A stretch of DNA of 64,000 nucleotides from Trichoplax sp. H2 (GCA_003344405.1 NOWV01000034.1:186001-250000); one strand, 5' to 3'. Numbered from the stretch's first letter, positions 28,001 through 40,665 are shown. A program made the numbers and translations. Notes: generated by a model not told the origin, from the sequence alone.

Positions 28001-28812
28001 ATTACCTTTTATTGGACTCACGTATTACAAAGTAACTTAAATAAAGGGACCAGTAATCTTGATTGTACACCATGCATATTCTATAAACATAGCTTAAAAT
28101 TTACTGTATCTTCTAGAAATCTACCTTCACGAAGCAAGGGATGTAGCGACACCGAGCTGATGAAAGATTTTATACGAGCTGTATTCTACATCGGTAAAGG
28201 TCAGAAAGCGCGGCCATTTGCTCATTTTTATGAAGCTATAAAAGCAACAGACTCTCCAGCTAAGGTATTCAATAAATGCTATTGGTATTCAATGTAATCA
28301 GCTATTTTAGCAATAAATAATAAATTCGTAGTATCGAATTAAATGATTGCAAGTCCCTTGTAAATAACAAAAGTATCATTTGTTGTTAGAAATCTGGAAA
28401 GAAAGTTGAGCGAATCCAAGAAATTTGGAATGAAGGACTTGGTATTATATCTCTCCATTGCTTTCAAAGTGTCATACCGGTTGAAGCTTATACAAGAGAG
28501 GCAGCAATGATCGACGCTATAGGTAAATTGAAGACTGGATTGAACCAACATCTAGGATGTAATATTTTTAAAATTGCTTGCTTGTCAAAATAGTTGTGAT
28601 TCTAAGATTATCTTCTCTTTTCAGGTATAAGTAATTTAACTAATGAAAGGAAAGGTGATTATTACGGCGTAGCTAGAACATGGGTACACGTGAAACGGCG
28701 TAAATTAGGAGCATATCTCTTGTATCGTGCTATGAAAATATTATTAAATGAAGGCGAGAGACCGCTATTTCAAGGGGATTTTCACAAACGCAATAAGAGT
28801 ACTAATACCTAA
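25012..28812 (+). CDS. ANKLE1: ANK-LEM-GIY-YIG endonuclease, ANKLE1-like
   Basis: Six exons: 25012-25070, 26049-27694, 27854-28031, 28117-28264, 28390-28522, 28625-28812. The total is 2352 nt, 783 residues, in frame to TAA. N-terminal ankyrin repeats (about 20-120) include KLGADPNHPDD, RAGADPNLR and GLTPLHVAAAWARP. A Ser/Asn-rich, apparently unstructured linker of about 390 residues follows. The LEM domain (about 517-560) holds SNDKIRQELKDYGEIPGPIT. The GIY-YIG nuclease has FNYLLLDSR (about 616), VFYIGKGQKARP (about 650), the HCFQSVIPVEAYTREA helix and NLTNERKGDYYG. In animals ANKLE1 cuts DNA bridges and branched DNA, and the LEM domain usually binds BAF. Human ANKLE1 is about 615 residues; the longer linker here explains most of the excess. 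Exon 1 is short (19 codons), but its phase joins directly to the first ankyrin repeat. Confidence 0.92.
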
Positions 28813-30923
28813 ATCTTTCCGTATTAATTAACATAATATCTTTAATCAGTATTGCGGTTGTTTTTAATTAGGATATTCCAGTTATATTACCTACTTTAAA
28901 TTAAATAGTTGTAATCTTTTTATGACTTTACCTGCCAAATGAGCCATTTCTAAAAATAGAAATGTGTTTCAGATTTTTATAACGCTTACGAAGGTTAAAA
29001 ATATGTGCAGTATATAGTTGCAAAGATACTAGGACGATTATGGAAGCTCTGTAACAAATAGAAGCCAAATATCGATTATGTCATTATCAAACGTGACAGA
29101 TAAATTTATCCTCAGACTCGTATAACTAGTGTATAAATGTGTAATTTTATAGTACATAAAGTAATTAATAAGGTACTGGATTTTGTTCGAAATTCGATAA
29201 AATTATGTAAATAGCAATATCTTAAAACTCAAGTTACCGGTTTTAAATAATCTTATATCCTTCAAACTTAAAATAGTATTGTAAAATTTAAAATGATAAA
29301 AAAATATCATTTGGATTCTAATTACGAGGGTTTAAGATGCTGTATTTGTTGCTAATGTTTTCAATTTTTTAAGGTAAATAGCATCCAATGAATATAACCA
29401 TATAAATACATATAGGCATATGTTACAACTATCTTAATTTATAGAGCATGTATTACATTCTGTTCCTAGAACATCCTATTCCCGCTGGATTAATCGTTAG
29501 CATTAATACATACAACTGATACGAGTACACCTATACAGACTCTCAAGCATTTTTATATTTAAATACTGCCAAGAATTACAAATGTTACGTCACAGCGAAT
29601 GTCTTGGCCGAGCTCCTCTATTTACGATTTAAGCACCTGTTTTATTTTAGATTTATTAAATTGATGATGTCAAGATGGTATATTATAAAGTATTACTATT
29701 GTGCAAAGCCGAATTATATAAATATTGTACGAGTATAACTACGATGTGAGCCAATTCTCTTTAGAGTGTTCTTAGGCAAAATAAATTGTAGTAAAGCTGC
29801 AAAATTTGCCTAAAATTCTATACATACAGATAGATGAAAGTTATTCAGCTTTATATTCGTATAATTTTTATTACATTTTTATTCACTCTCGTGATTTTAG
29901 GGCACCTTACAGTACTCTGATTCGAACTGGTTCACACTGTACATATCTGTGTACTATTAAATAGAGCCAAAATAAAATTCCAGCTTCTGCTTTAATTGAA
30001 GGCTTTACATATTAATAACTTGTTGTCAACACCAACTATACGCAGCCATCACACACCTGTTGGTTTATGTTAAGATAAATATAGGTATATATTTACAGTA
30101 GTATATATGTTACTGTTCATGGCAGTACCTGTCCGCACGTCCGTCTGAACGTAAAAAGCCGGACATCGGACAGCCCATAGACTGGATCACTGGATCAGAG
30201 ACTTAACTGTACCGTATTGTATTCGATCTTAAGCTCCATCCAATTACGTAATAGGTTTTGTATGAACTTTAGGTAAGACATGAAATACTATAGCAATCCT
30301 TACCAGAGGTTACCATGGATTCCAAGCATTATTTATTTGTGCGCAGTGATTCTATTAAAGCATTATACAGTATAATACTATAACGTTTAAAATATATACA
30401 GTAGACTAAAAGCAGACTGTATATGGTTGACAATAATTAATTGAAATTGAAATTGCAAGATTGCTATTTTATAAATACTGTTGTTAACTTAAGTAAGTTT
30501 CGTTTTACTGTTCGTTATTGATTCCTTCATATGTGTATTCATGTAATAAGCGATGAACCAGGTGCGTATTCTCAACTATAAGTACTGTACATATAAGACT
30601 AACTACTTGCAAATTTTTGATCCGCTAATCACTTTAAATATTACTAGTTGATGTTATGGTTAGATTTTTCAGCTCTAGTCGATATAATATTGTTGAGCAG
30701 AAATGAATTAAAGTAGTTATTTGTTAATAACGTTATTTCACATCACTTATTTACATCACCTACTGATATCGTAATTTCCAGGATCGCTGATTGCAAAGTT
30801 CGATGGTTGAAACTCAAATCATTTACATAAACTCCAACACTATCCTATATATTGGGACGAATAATATAATAGATCAATAGACTGATAGCATAGTAATTTA
30901 ACTACCCATCAGATATATCTATA
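28813..30923. other. Intergenic spacer
   Basis: About 2.1 kb of AT-rich sequence between two genes on the same strand. I see no ORF worth calling and no clear RNA gene. It must contain the ANKLE1-like 3' end and the FAM227 promoter. Confidence 0.5.
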
Positions 30924-33900
30924 ATGTTAAATCAAAGTGGAGACAATACGACTAGTAAAGAAGACGCAGCTACTGCAGATGGTAATCCACCGCATGGCTT
31001 AAATCGGACTAAAAAGGTTCGAGATCAAGACCCTGTTAAAACTCTCGATGAATGGATGATTCGAAATAAGCTCACAGTGTGGCCAAAGTCTCGTAGAGGT
31101 GAAGACACCTTAGGGATTAATAAAGAGGAAGTATTAAATATTTTGGGAACTCCATCAGAAATTAAAGTTGGTCTCGCGAGTTCAGCTCGTATCCTCTATA
31201 CGTTCAACTTGATGTGCAAACTACAATTATAATTATATATTACAAAATCATTCTGTTGCTGTCATTAATAAGCGATATATTAAGTTACTAATTATGACAT
31301 TAAATTCATTCAAAATCGTTGTTCTTAACTGATCAATTATCACTAGCTCTCAATACATTTTTGATTGATAATGTGATTCAAAGGTTAGAAAACATTGAAA
31401 GTCGATTAAATACCTATACGTCGCAGATCGTAACAACTAAGGCTCCTCCAAGACCTGATAGTATCGCTACATGGATTATTTCAACTAGCAGCTGTAAGTG
31501 GCTTCTGATAAAAGAAACTAGCTAAAATGTCGTTACAAAGTTGTTTATAACATAATAAAAACAATTAGAAGTGCTTGATAGCAGCTATGTTGGCATCTTC
31601 ACAAAATTTTTAGGCATTCAGGACTTGGTTAGTGAAGATTCTCACGAACTGAAGTCACTGTCTCAAGATAAGGTCTCCTCTATTCATCAACAGGTATAGG
31701 AGAATATTATCATTTGCCGAATTTCTTAGATTGAGCCGTTTAGGTTATTATAGTAAGTATTAAGTCGACTATTTATTTTATTATAGGCTAAAGGTCTTAA
31801 TGGAAGCTATCTAATTAGAATGAGAAATATAAAGGTTAGATTGTATATACTTTGGCTTAAGGGATAGGAAAGTTAAAATTGCAAGTCATATAAGATATTG
31901 AATACTATATTATAATAATAATGTTCATTTCACTGGCGATATATAATCTTTTGGGGCTGATAATTTAGTTTGCAGTGTATCCTGGATTTACAGACGGCGA
32001 ATTAACCCCTCTACCTTGTCAACTGGAACCATTACAAATCCTGTATCGTGTAACTAAATTACAGCATTTTAAAGTAAGATTTGCGTTTTAAAATCTTTAT
32101 TTATCAAGCGAATATAGATGTTTCTATTTACAAAACAATGTAAATGTAATAGTAGTCTAAGTTGAAACTTATTCAATCTGTTTCTATGCCGTTAGCCGGA
32201 ATTTGAAAAAGAATGGAAAAAGTATTTTATGTCCGATGCTTCAATAGCTATGTTTTTGGTAACAAGTATAGCGATTACTGTATACAATAAAGATATCGTT
32301 ACATTTTATAGATGATAGTAAAAATCAATGTTTTAAACTACTTACTGTATAACATTTTAAAAGTGAAATTGGATACTAATTGATTATATCTATAAAATAT
32401 TTAAATGGCAGGATATCTTCTGGTGGTTTTTTCTCGAGAATGTATCCGTAAGTCTTGTAATTATGACCACTACGTTTGCATCATTTAATTTTAGCGGCGT
32501 ATTTTAATAATATGTTCGTACGTGTGCATTGTCACAACGTTCAATAATGCTTATTCTATAACTTATTCACTTCAATATTAGCCTGATGGCAAAATTCAAG
32601 ATCGAATTTTTACTCGAATTTCCGATAGTTACGTGGTTTTGATAACAAAGTTAGCCGATTCTATTAAAGATTTTTTTTACAAGGTAGGGAAGCAAAATAG
32701 GACTAAACTTTTGTAGATTGGCTTACTTATGATAATTTATCAATTACGATTAGGATCGAATATTCGGATTGTTAAATGTGGTATCTACGGAAATGTTAAT
32801 TAATTTGTCTATTTCGTTTCTAGTATTTTAGCAACTGTTTAGCACAAGCTGCCCATGCTGTCTTTGTAACAGCCTATCCAGAGTCTTTTAAAATGTTTAT
32901 AAGTGAAGAGTTTAGAAGTAACCTATTGAATTATGTATCAGAATGGATCGATGGTATACCAGTCATTTAATGCTATTATTTTATGGATTTGTGTTTTCGC
33001 ACACTCAATCCTTTAAATAATTACTAAATTAAAGTATGTTATTTAAAATAATGTGTTGCCGTATTATTGCAGGTTGCCATCCTCCTCCGCGTACTTGGAG
33101 TAAATGGCATATTGATGAACCGAAAAATATTTTAACAAAGCTAGAAAAAGAAAAAAATTTAATGAAAGAAGGATTTAAAGAAGGTAATACAGTACGATAA
33201 ATCATGTTCGAGTAAGAAACATATCTGATCGAAAATTAGTTAGCAATACCTTGAGAATTATCAATTAGATATATGGTTGTACAATCTTCTTCGATTGTAA
33301 GTTTACCTTACCCTTCTTCTAAATATTTTTTATTATCAGTGGTAGCTGCTATTGATTTACCAACAATGGAAAATGCAGCGGTCGATCGTGAAAAACAAAT
33401 AAAAAGTAGAATTTTGTCCAATACAACTCGTACACAATCTACAAGAACTATAAAAGAGCTGGCAAAAAAAGGAAAATTGAAGCCACTGGTAATCGCTAAA
33501 GGCTATTTACATCCATTGAACTTTTAAAGATACTATTGCTATCATTTCTCTATCGAGCTAACAATTATGATAGTATGCTTGCAAGGTTATATTAACATGA
33601 CTCATTTATTTATTCTGCTATAATTTAGTCCCATGTTATCGGCCAAGGAGAAGAATTTCATAAAGTATCGTTTAATGCTAAAGGCCGTAGCCCATTGATT
33701 ACACATTTCTTAAGGAAAAATAATGTGGTTCAAGAGGATACTAGAACAGCTATTAAACTAAGTCGAACTCAAATTGCCAAGCTGCCATATCTTTTTTTAC
33801 CCGTGATGGTTGATTTTTTTTTCTCCTTAGATGTTATTGAATTACTGAAATTTACCGTAATTGATCTAATCAATTTTTAGTCTGTCATTACTGAATTAAT

Positions 33901-35603
33901 GATATATAGAATCGTTCTATTTTTGATTGATGTACCAATTCCTTAACGTAAACACTCCTGAAAATGCATTAACATATCAAGAATTAATTGATGATACCCA
34001 AAAGAAAGCAAAAGTTTTGGATGATGAATATCAAAGGTGAGTCAACTTACTTCTTGTTTCATAGGATAGAGTTCCTCAACGATTGATTGACTAGTAGATA
34101 TAACATATTCTACGACACTCTTACCGTATATAGGCCGATTAGGTATACACTACATAGATTGTGATACTTTTAATTCTGTTAGGCGTTTGTATAAGAAAGA
34201 TGACCGTTTGCAGCTTGATATACTCGTCAGCTTTGTTGACATCATTTTTAAGCATCTAATAAGTATTATCCAACTCGAAAGCTGCATATCGCATTCATAT
34301 CTTCCCTATACTGTACGATATGTACAAACATGTATCAATCTATATTATGCCAGGTTACAGTGATACATCTTAATATGTTAATAGCGCTACCTATTTAATA
34401 TGTCGTTAATTACCATTGTATATATCTATAAATAGATAGCTCATAATTAGTTGTACCATAACGAGTACTCATAAATTATTTATTTACGTTAGATTTTCAT
34501 ACACTTAATTGTTGTTTCATCCAAGTTTAATCAGACTGATATTTTAGCTCTGTGATATTCTGGATTTATTTGCAGTATGTAAACGAGCCAGTGATGATCA
34601 AAGTATCAAGGCTTTATTTCAACATTACTACTACGGATTAATTTGTTTTAACTTAGATAGGTCATATTTTGTAAACATCGAATTCTTTCCTTATTTCATT
34701 ATTCTTATGAGTTATTTTATTCTATACTTGAAATATTCCAAGGGTTGTCTATTCCATCAATCCTTTATTAATTCAACAAGGATTGAGTAAAGTATAAATA
34801 CCGTACCGTACTTGCAGCTCATTGCATTTATACTGCTAGGGTTTACTTTGTAGACTATACTGAACTTGGTAGATAACCCGAAGTAATATCCTCGATAGTT
34901 TATTGTGCTCTTGATTTCCCTTACACAGATACCGTTGGCAGAATATGCTATGGTAGTTCTTAATATTGACAGTTTTGAATGCTTATTTTCAAATTGCATA
35001 TACATATTAATATATTCTACTTAGTACGTTGTTCAACCATGCCTTCATAATTCGTAATATATTAACTGTAGTTTTAAATCTATAAAAATAATAATGAATT
35101 TTGCTTTTGCACAATGATAGATTGTGTGCTGAAACTGATGACGATATAAGAAATATCAATATTGAAAGAAAAGAAATGGTTAAAGATATTTCAAAGTGAG
35201 TACGGTATAATCACATTTACTGTAAAGAATTATTTTGACCGTTAACTTTGAAGGATTACTGTTATATTCATCTGTGCTTTAATAACTCTGCTATAATTTT
35301 CGCAATCGATTTTGCTCTTTATTTCTGCATAAATAGCTTTTAATTGTTTAACTGATTTGTTTTTCTTTTACTAATAAACTGTGATCAGTCAAAAGAACAA
35401 TATTTTAAATCAGCCTGGAGAATTAAAGTATTTAAGTGATCAATTAATGGATAAAAAGGTTGGTGTTATTGACAGTAACATTTTATAGTTACCCTATCGT
35501 GCAATAAACTGCTTGTTTATAAAATAGATGACAATAAGTAATGTTTAAATGCTGTGGTAAAATCTTTGCATAATAACAGATGGCAAAGAAGAGAGAAAGC
35601 TAA
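30924..35603 (+). CDS. FAM227-domain protein (function unknown)
   Basis: Proposed exons: 30924-31188, 31347-31493, 31614-31693, 31787-31834, 31969-32073, 32196-32258, 32412-32447, 32582-32683, 32824-32953, 33073-33183, 33379-33488, 33629-33786, 33956-34036, 35121-35195, 35389-35458, 35580-35603. The total is 1605 nt, 534 residues, in frame. The FAM227 domain (about 181-362) contains YPGFTDGELTPLPC, DIFWWFFLE (the family's FW-type motif), RIFTRISDSYV, NCLAQAAHAVF and LNYVSEWIDG. A second conserved block (about 400-452) has EEFHKVSFNAKGRSPLITHFL. The C-terminus is charged and probably coiled coil. FAM227 proteins have no defined biochemical role; links to ciliated and testis tissue are only suggestive. 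The intron between exons 12 and 13 is AT-AC. Least certain are the exon 1 donor, exon 11 and the last two exons; an alternative last exon may lie at 37458-37646. Confidence 0.8.
33787..33955 (+). other. AT-AC (U12-type) intron in the FAM227 gene
   Basis: No AG acceptor keeps the frame before the exon starting near 33956. The intron instead reads ATATCTTTTT at its 5' end (U12 consensus ATATCCTTT), has an exact U12 branch motif TTCCTTAAC at 33939-33947, and ends AAACAC. The branch A is 9 nt from the 3' end. Joining gives KLPPENALTYQELI, which fits the family and keeps phase. Confidence 0.8.
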
Positions 35604-36330
35604 TATCTGCCGTTAAAATCTGCTTTGATTTTTAGCAAATGCAAAATTATTAAAGTCCGAAATTAGAAAATATTGAGAGCAATGAGTAGACTTTGATAGT
35701 AAATTATCGGGGATAATTAAAGAGGAGGTATTGGCATGATCTCATCCTACCTGCCTGCCTGTTTAGAAATTTGGAAGTATCTTGACTGAAAATGGATGAA
35801 TGGTTAGATAGATATCATCAACAAGATCAACTCATTGATATCGAATCTATGATTATTTATAATATATTTATGCTGATAGTATAGTACGAATGAATATTGA
35901 TATCAAGTACGATAACTCTTTTCTTAAAAATGCTGAAAGTTGTTGGCCCAAATTCGTTCTTATATAATTTTGTAACAATTCAAAATAACTATGTTATAAT
36001 GTTGCGTTATGATAATAAATTGGAGAATCTTAACTTATTGATACCACTATTGAAGTGATGATAGTTCGAATATCGAAAAGAAGAGCGTAAATTAGTGTTG
36101 GTAAAGGAGTAACTATCAGAATTGATTTTCTCACTACTTGATATTCTGCAGTAGCTAGAGAGCTACGTCTGCAATCTGTTTTCAATATTTGCTTCAATAC
36201 ATAGAGGACAATTGAACATCCTTTTACAGAATTAATTATAAGTATACTGTATACTCGTATGCATTATCTTCCTCAATTTTTACTTTTACTCTATTATTAC
36301 CGTCGCTTTTGCCCTATACTATGACTATTG
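35604..36330. other. Spacer after FAM227
   Basis: AT-rich, no gene recognised. It would be intronic if the alternative last exon at 37458-37646 is used. Confidence 0.4.
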
Positions 36331-36990
36331 CATATACATTGTATACAGAATTTGTTCTTCATTTTACATATTATAGTTATACGTACATGCATTATGTTTC
36401 AAAATTCTTACTTTTACATCATTAAGGTACTACAGCAGATGTCCTATACTATGACTATCGCATATTGCGTACGGCATTCATTTTTCATGATTTACCTTCA
36501 CTACATTCCTTTGCACCCTATATTAGGACTATTGCGTACTTGTTTTCATGACTTATGAGATCGTAATTTACTTTCACTACATTATTTTGCGCCGTATATT
36601 AGGATTATTGCTTACTTGTTGTATACGGTAGTTGTTTTCATGACTTATGTGATCATAATTTACTTTCACTACATTACTTTGCGCCCTACAGTATATTAGG
36701 ACTATTGCTTACTTGTTGTATAAGGTAGTTATTTTTATGACTTATGTGATCATAATTTACTTTCACTACATTGCTTTGCACCCTATGTTAAAACTATTGC
36801 ATACTTGTTGTATATGGTAGTTGTTTTCATGACTTACGTGATCATAATTTACTTTTACGACATTAATTTGTATCCTATCTTAGGACTATTGCGTACTGCT
36901 TATACGCAACATTCATTTTTATAGTTTACGTGGCCATAATTTACTTTCACTACTTTACTTTAGGTATATTATGACTACTGTCGCTTATGA
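36330..36990. repeat. Tandem array of about 76-97 bp units
   Basis: At least five successive copies of a unit containing ggACTATTGC, a GTATAC-type segment, TTTTCATGACTTA, a TGATCATAATTTAC segment and TTCACTACATTA. The GGACTATTG landmark falls at about 36526, 36602, 36699, 36790 and 36883, giving spacings of 76-97 bp. Copies decay toward both ends. Confidence 0.8.
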
Positions 36991-37457
36991 TATTCGTTTT
37001 CATGATTTATAGTGTTGCAGGTTACTTTTACTCGATTAACTTCTGTCCTCTATTATGATTATTGCATACTTGCTGTATACGCATACGCTATCAGTTTTCA
37101 TGATTTAGAGGGTCTTCATCGCCTACCATGCCAAATTTATTCTACAATACAGGTTCTACTCGTATTCATAATCGCAATCATCCTGTCTTTCGGCAGGAAT
37201 AGTCTATATTATTAATCGAAGGCGGTTATGAAGAAGGAATGCCGATTATAGATTTTGTAGTTACAACTTGATCAAAGACTTTTGCATGCGGGATAAGGCA
37301 GTCTAATTTAATGGATAAAAAGGAAGACCGAGCTATATAATATATAACTGGATCAAGGTCGAAAGCAGATGAAGGAGTATACTATAGTTGATTGGAGTAT
37401 GAGATTACTTTCGTAAGAATTTATTGCACTACACAAATAGATTGAACTGAAGAATAG

Positions 37458-37646
37458 TATTATAAAATTCGTGATGAGCTCTTACGAGAAAGAAATGCAA
37501 GGCGAAAGAATCTCGCCCGGGCGATGCAGACGTCATCGAGTAAAGTCGAAAGATCACAAGATCGCAAGATCATAACGAAAAAGCTCTTAAAAAAATTAGC
37601 AGAACGCAAATCTATTTTCATCGTAAATACTAATTATACAGGCTAA
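37458..37646 (+). CDS. Possible alternative last exon of the FAM227 gene
   Basis: After an AG at 37456-37457 the frame is open for 62 codons to TAA: YYKIRDELLRERNARRK near the start, then a basic, helix-forming tail. Phase 0 fits the donor after LMDKK at 35458, so it could replace the tiny MAKKRES exon at 35580-35603. It may also be a remnant of another gene, and it sits inside a repeat-rich region. I recognise no family in it. Confidence 0.35.
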   Translation, partial: YYKIRDELLRERNARRKNLARAMQTSSSKVERSQDRKIITKKLLKKLAERKSIFIVNTNYTG

Positions 37647-37679
37647 TCGCAATTTTTGGAATACTATTTTTCAGTTCAC

Positions 37680-37920
37680 TCTATTACACAGTTATCAAGA
37701 TAACTTCTTTTTCCTTTACTATCAGCCAGTACAGTGCAGTATGAGGTTTGCTTCTATTCGAATTTGTACTGCTGTACAGGATCTTAAGGGTAAAGTTATC
37801 TTTCCTTAACTTCGACAACTACAGTATAAGGTTTGCTTCGAATTTATTGTACTACACAATTATCAGGTAAAGCTATCTTTCCTTTAGCCTCGATAACTAC
37901 AGCATGAGGTTGCATCTATA
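37680..37920. repeat. Three copies of an about 82 bp tandem repeat
   Basis: The unit carries ACTACAGTATAAGGTTTGCTTC, a GAATTTATTGTACT segment and a TTATCAGGTAAAGCTATC segment. Landmarks lie at about 37742, 37826 and 37907. Confidence 0.7.
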
Positions 37921-38384
37921 CGAATTTAACATCGTATGTTGTTGACTTTTGACTGTAATTGCTGTCGCAAAGCATCAGGTGTCCAATGCCTATTAATAGT
38001 ATTTCACATCACTCTATCGGCAATCAAAGTTGCTAAGAGAAAGAATGTCATAGTAAATCATGTTATTACAGGATTAGGTGCCCATTTATTGAGTGTCATT
38101 CCATCCTCTAGGCAACTTGATGAAAGAAACAGATGCTATAGTCGAGAACAATGTTCTACCGTACCTAATTCACGAGAGATTTGGATCGATACTATTGACT
38201 GTACTCTATGATTCAGATCAATCAAGTTCGATCTCTATGCGGCATTTTTGATGAAAGCTGCTGCCAGAAGTTACCGTCGTTGATTCTATCTATCGATTCT
38301 CCATTTATGCATGCTAGTTCAGCCCTCAAGCAAAGTTATGGAAAGAAATGGATGCCATAGTCGATAATAGTGTTGTACCGCATC

Positions 38385-38835
38385 GAATTCACAAGAGATT
38401 TGGATGGATGCTATCGACTGTATTCTATTCTTGAGGTCAAGTTTGATCTTTACTGGCTATTTTTGATGAAAGCAGCTATACTGTACTATGGACTGTATTC
38501 TATTCTCGAGGTCAAGTTTGATCTTTACTGGCTATTTTTGATGAAAGTAGCTATACTATCGACTGTATTCTATTCTCGAGGTCAAGTTTGATCTTTACAG
38601 GCTATTTTTGATGAAAGCAGCTAAACTATCGACTGTATTCTATTCTCGAGGTCAAGCTTGATCTTTACTGGCTATGATTGATGAAAGCAGCTATACTATG
38701 GACTGTATTCTATTCTCGAGGTCAAGCTTGATCTTTACTGGCTATTTTTGATGAAAGCAGCTATACTATGGACTGTATTCTATTCTCGAGGTCAAGCTTG
38801 ATCTTTACTGGCCATCTTTGATGAAAGCAGCTGTG
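38385..38835. repeat. 70 bp tandem repeat, about six copies
   Basis: The unit contains GACTGTATTCTATTCTCGAG, then GTCAAG(T/C)TTGATCTTTACTG and TTTTTGATGAAAGCAGCTA. The TATTCTATTC landmark recurs at 38421, 38496, 38566, 38636, 38706 and 38776. Spacing is exactly 70 after the first copy (75), and identity is very high. 70 is not a multiple of 3, so the ORF through it is not a repeat protein. Confidence 0.9.
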
Positions 38836-39239
38836 AGAATAGAACGTGGTTGATTGCATCGATCAATCCATTACCATTCAACTTGATAGCTTAACCGCTC
38901 AAGTCAAGTTGTGGCTAGAAATGGATGCCGCCGCGGTAAACAATCACTTCTTGTGGCCTAGTGGATCAAGATGTGGATCGATATAAATTCCATAGGGATT
39001 GGAAAGGAAAGAAGAGTAGGATCCATCTTGACCCATGGAAATGCCCTAGCAACGGATTCTCCAGGGACTGGAGGTGAGCTGATAGAAGGGATGAATTGCT
39101 TGAGGTGACGTTTAGAGGTGACGTCTTGTAGACTCGTAACGCACAGCCACTTCAACTTTGATCAAGACAAAGGTTTTCTTTTCTCGAGTCCATGATGTCC
39201 CTTTTGGGCCACCGTACGCATAGGAGCTTTAGGTTGATT

Positions 39240-40665
39240 TTCTACAGTAGTGTACATCATTGTCGGCATTTTGTACAGACATGTTGTCCATGTATTCTTT
39301 TACAATTTTCCTCCTATTTTCGATTCAGTCCTACAAGATGTACGTATTGGTACTGACTGTGTAGTATACAGTACTGCAGAGAAGATTGAGCAAAGACGTC
39401 TGTACAGTGTACAGTACACTGTACTGTACTATACGTTAGTCCAGTGTACTGTACAAAGTTACAGTAGAATGTACAGTACAGTAGCGTCCAGTACTGTACA
39501 AGGATTGAAGTGACTGTGCAAAAATTGTCTGTCACCGTTTTGCATTGGCAGTCCGTACGTCCGTATTGAAGTGATTTTGATACAGTAAATAAACGAATGA
39601 TGTCCAATCCAACGTTTTGAAATAAGTTGCGTCCTTTGCGATACAGTCTATACAGTCCAGTCTATCCAAAAATGGGCTGAAACGGCTGTACACTGTCCAG
39701 GACTGTACCGTGTGTAGTCTCCATTTGACCATTGGTTTCATGTTGGTTGATTTTCCAACTGGCAGCGGCCGATATGTTTAGACAAGTTTATTGAAGGGGC
39801 TGTGACCCGGTTGTCCTTGCTGGCCTAAATTGTAGAGTACAGTGTAGAGTACAGTCGCCTACAGTAGTCGAGTACTGTACAGTACTGTACACTGTGCGCA
39901 CACTGCCTTTCGTAGTACAGTACATTATACAGTGACTTACAGTACATACTCCATCTTTGGCAGTACTTTGTACTGTCCCCGGAGTCTACAGTGTACAATA
40001 CTCTCGACTACAGTAGTCGAGTACTGTACACTGTACACACTCTCCGCCTTTTACAGTACAGTACAGTACGTACTGCATCTTGTGTTACAGTACTTTATAC
40101 TGACCATTGGTTTCATGTTGGTTGATTTTCCAACTGGCAGCGGCCGATATGTTTAGACAAGTTTATTGAAGGGGCTGTGACCCGGGTGTCCTTGCTGGCC
40201 TAAATTGTACTTGTAGAGTACTGTACAGTGTACTGTAGAGTACAGTCGCCTACAGTACAGTACTGCACACTGTACTGTACTGTACAGTACTCCATCTTTG
40301 GCAGTACAGTACTTTGTACAGTACTGTCCAATGGGCCTACAGTGTACAGTACTCTCGCCTACAGTAGTCGAGTGCTGTACTGTACAGTACTGTACACTGT
40401 GCGCACACTGCCTTTCGTAGTACAGTACATGATACTGTACAGTACAATACAGTACAGTGACTTACAGTACATACTCCATCTTTGGCAGTACTTTGTACTG
40501 TCCCCGGAGTCTACAGTGTACAGTACTCTCGCCTACAGTAGTCGAGTACTGTACACTGTACACACTCTCCGCCTTTTACAGTACGTACTGCATCTTGTGT
40601 TACAGTACTTTATACTGTACCTGCAGTCTACAGTCCGCAACGGCAGGCTGGCAGGCATACTGTAC
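39240..40665. repeat. GTAC-rich palindromic field with nested long duplications
   Basis: Dense overlapping TACTGTAC and GTACAGTA motifs are embedded in GC-richer unique segments that are themselves duplicated. A segment starting GACCATTGGTTTCATGTTGG occurs near 39727 and again near 40102 (offset about 375). A CAGTAGTCGAGT segment occurs at 39862 and 40362 (offset 500), and a TCCCCGGAGTCTACAGTGTA segment at 39976 and 40501 (offset 525). Many short ORFs on both strands arise from this and are probably not genes. Confidence 0.85.

Noticed and set aside
29915-29945. tRNA-like T-loop GTTCGAATC on the minus strand
   Set aside because: No T stem, anticodon arm or acceptor stem can be formed around it.
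33273-33378. In-frame upstream extension or micro-exon before FAM227 exon 11
   Set aside because: The phase-matched join is from 33183 to 33379; the other options give stops or break phase.
38370-38591. Repeat protein encoded by the 70 bp array
   Set aside because: 70 is not a multiple of three, so the frame shifts at every unit and soon stops.
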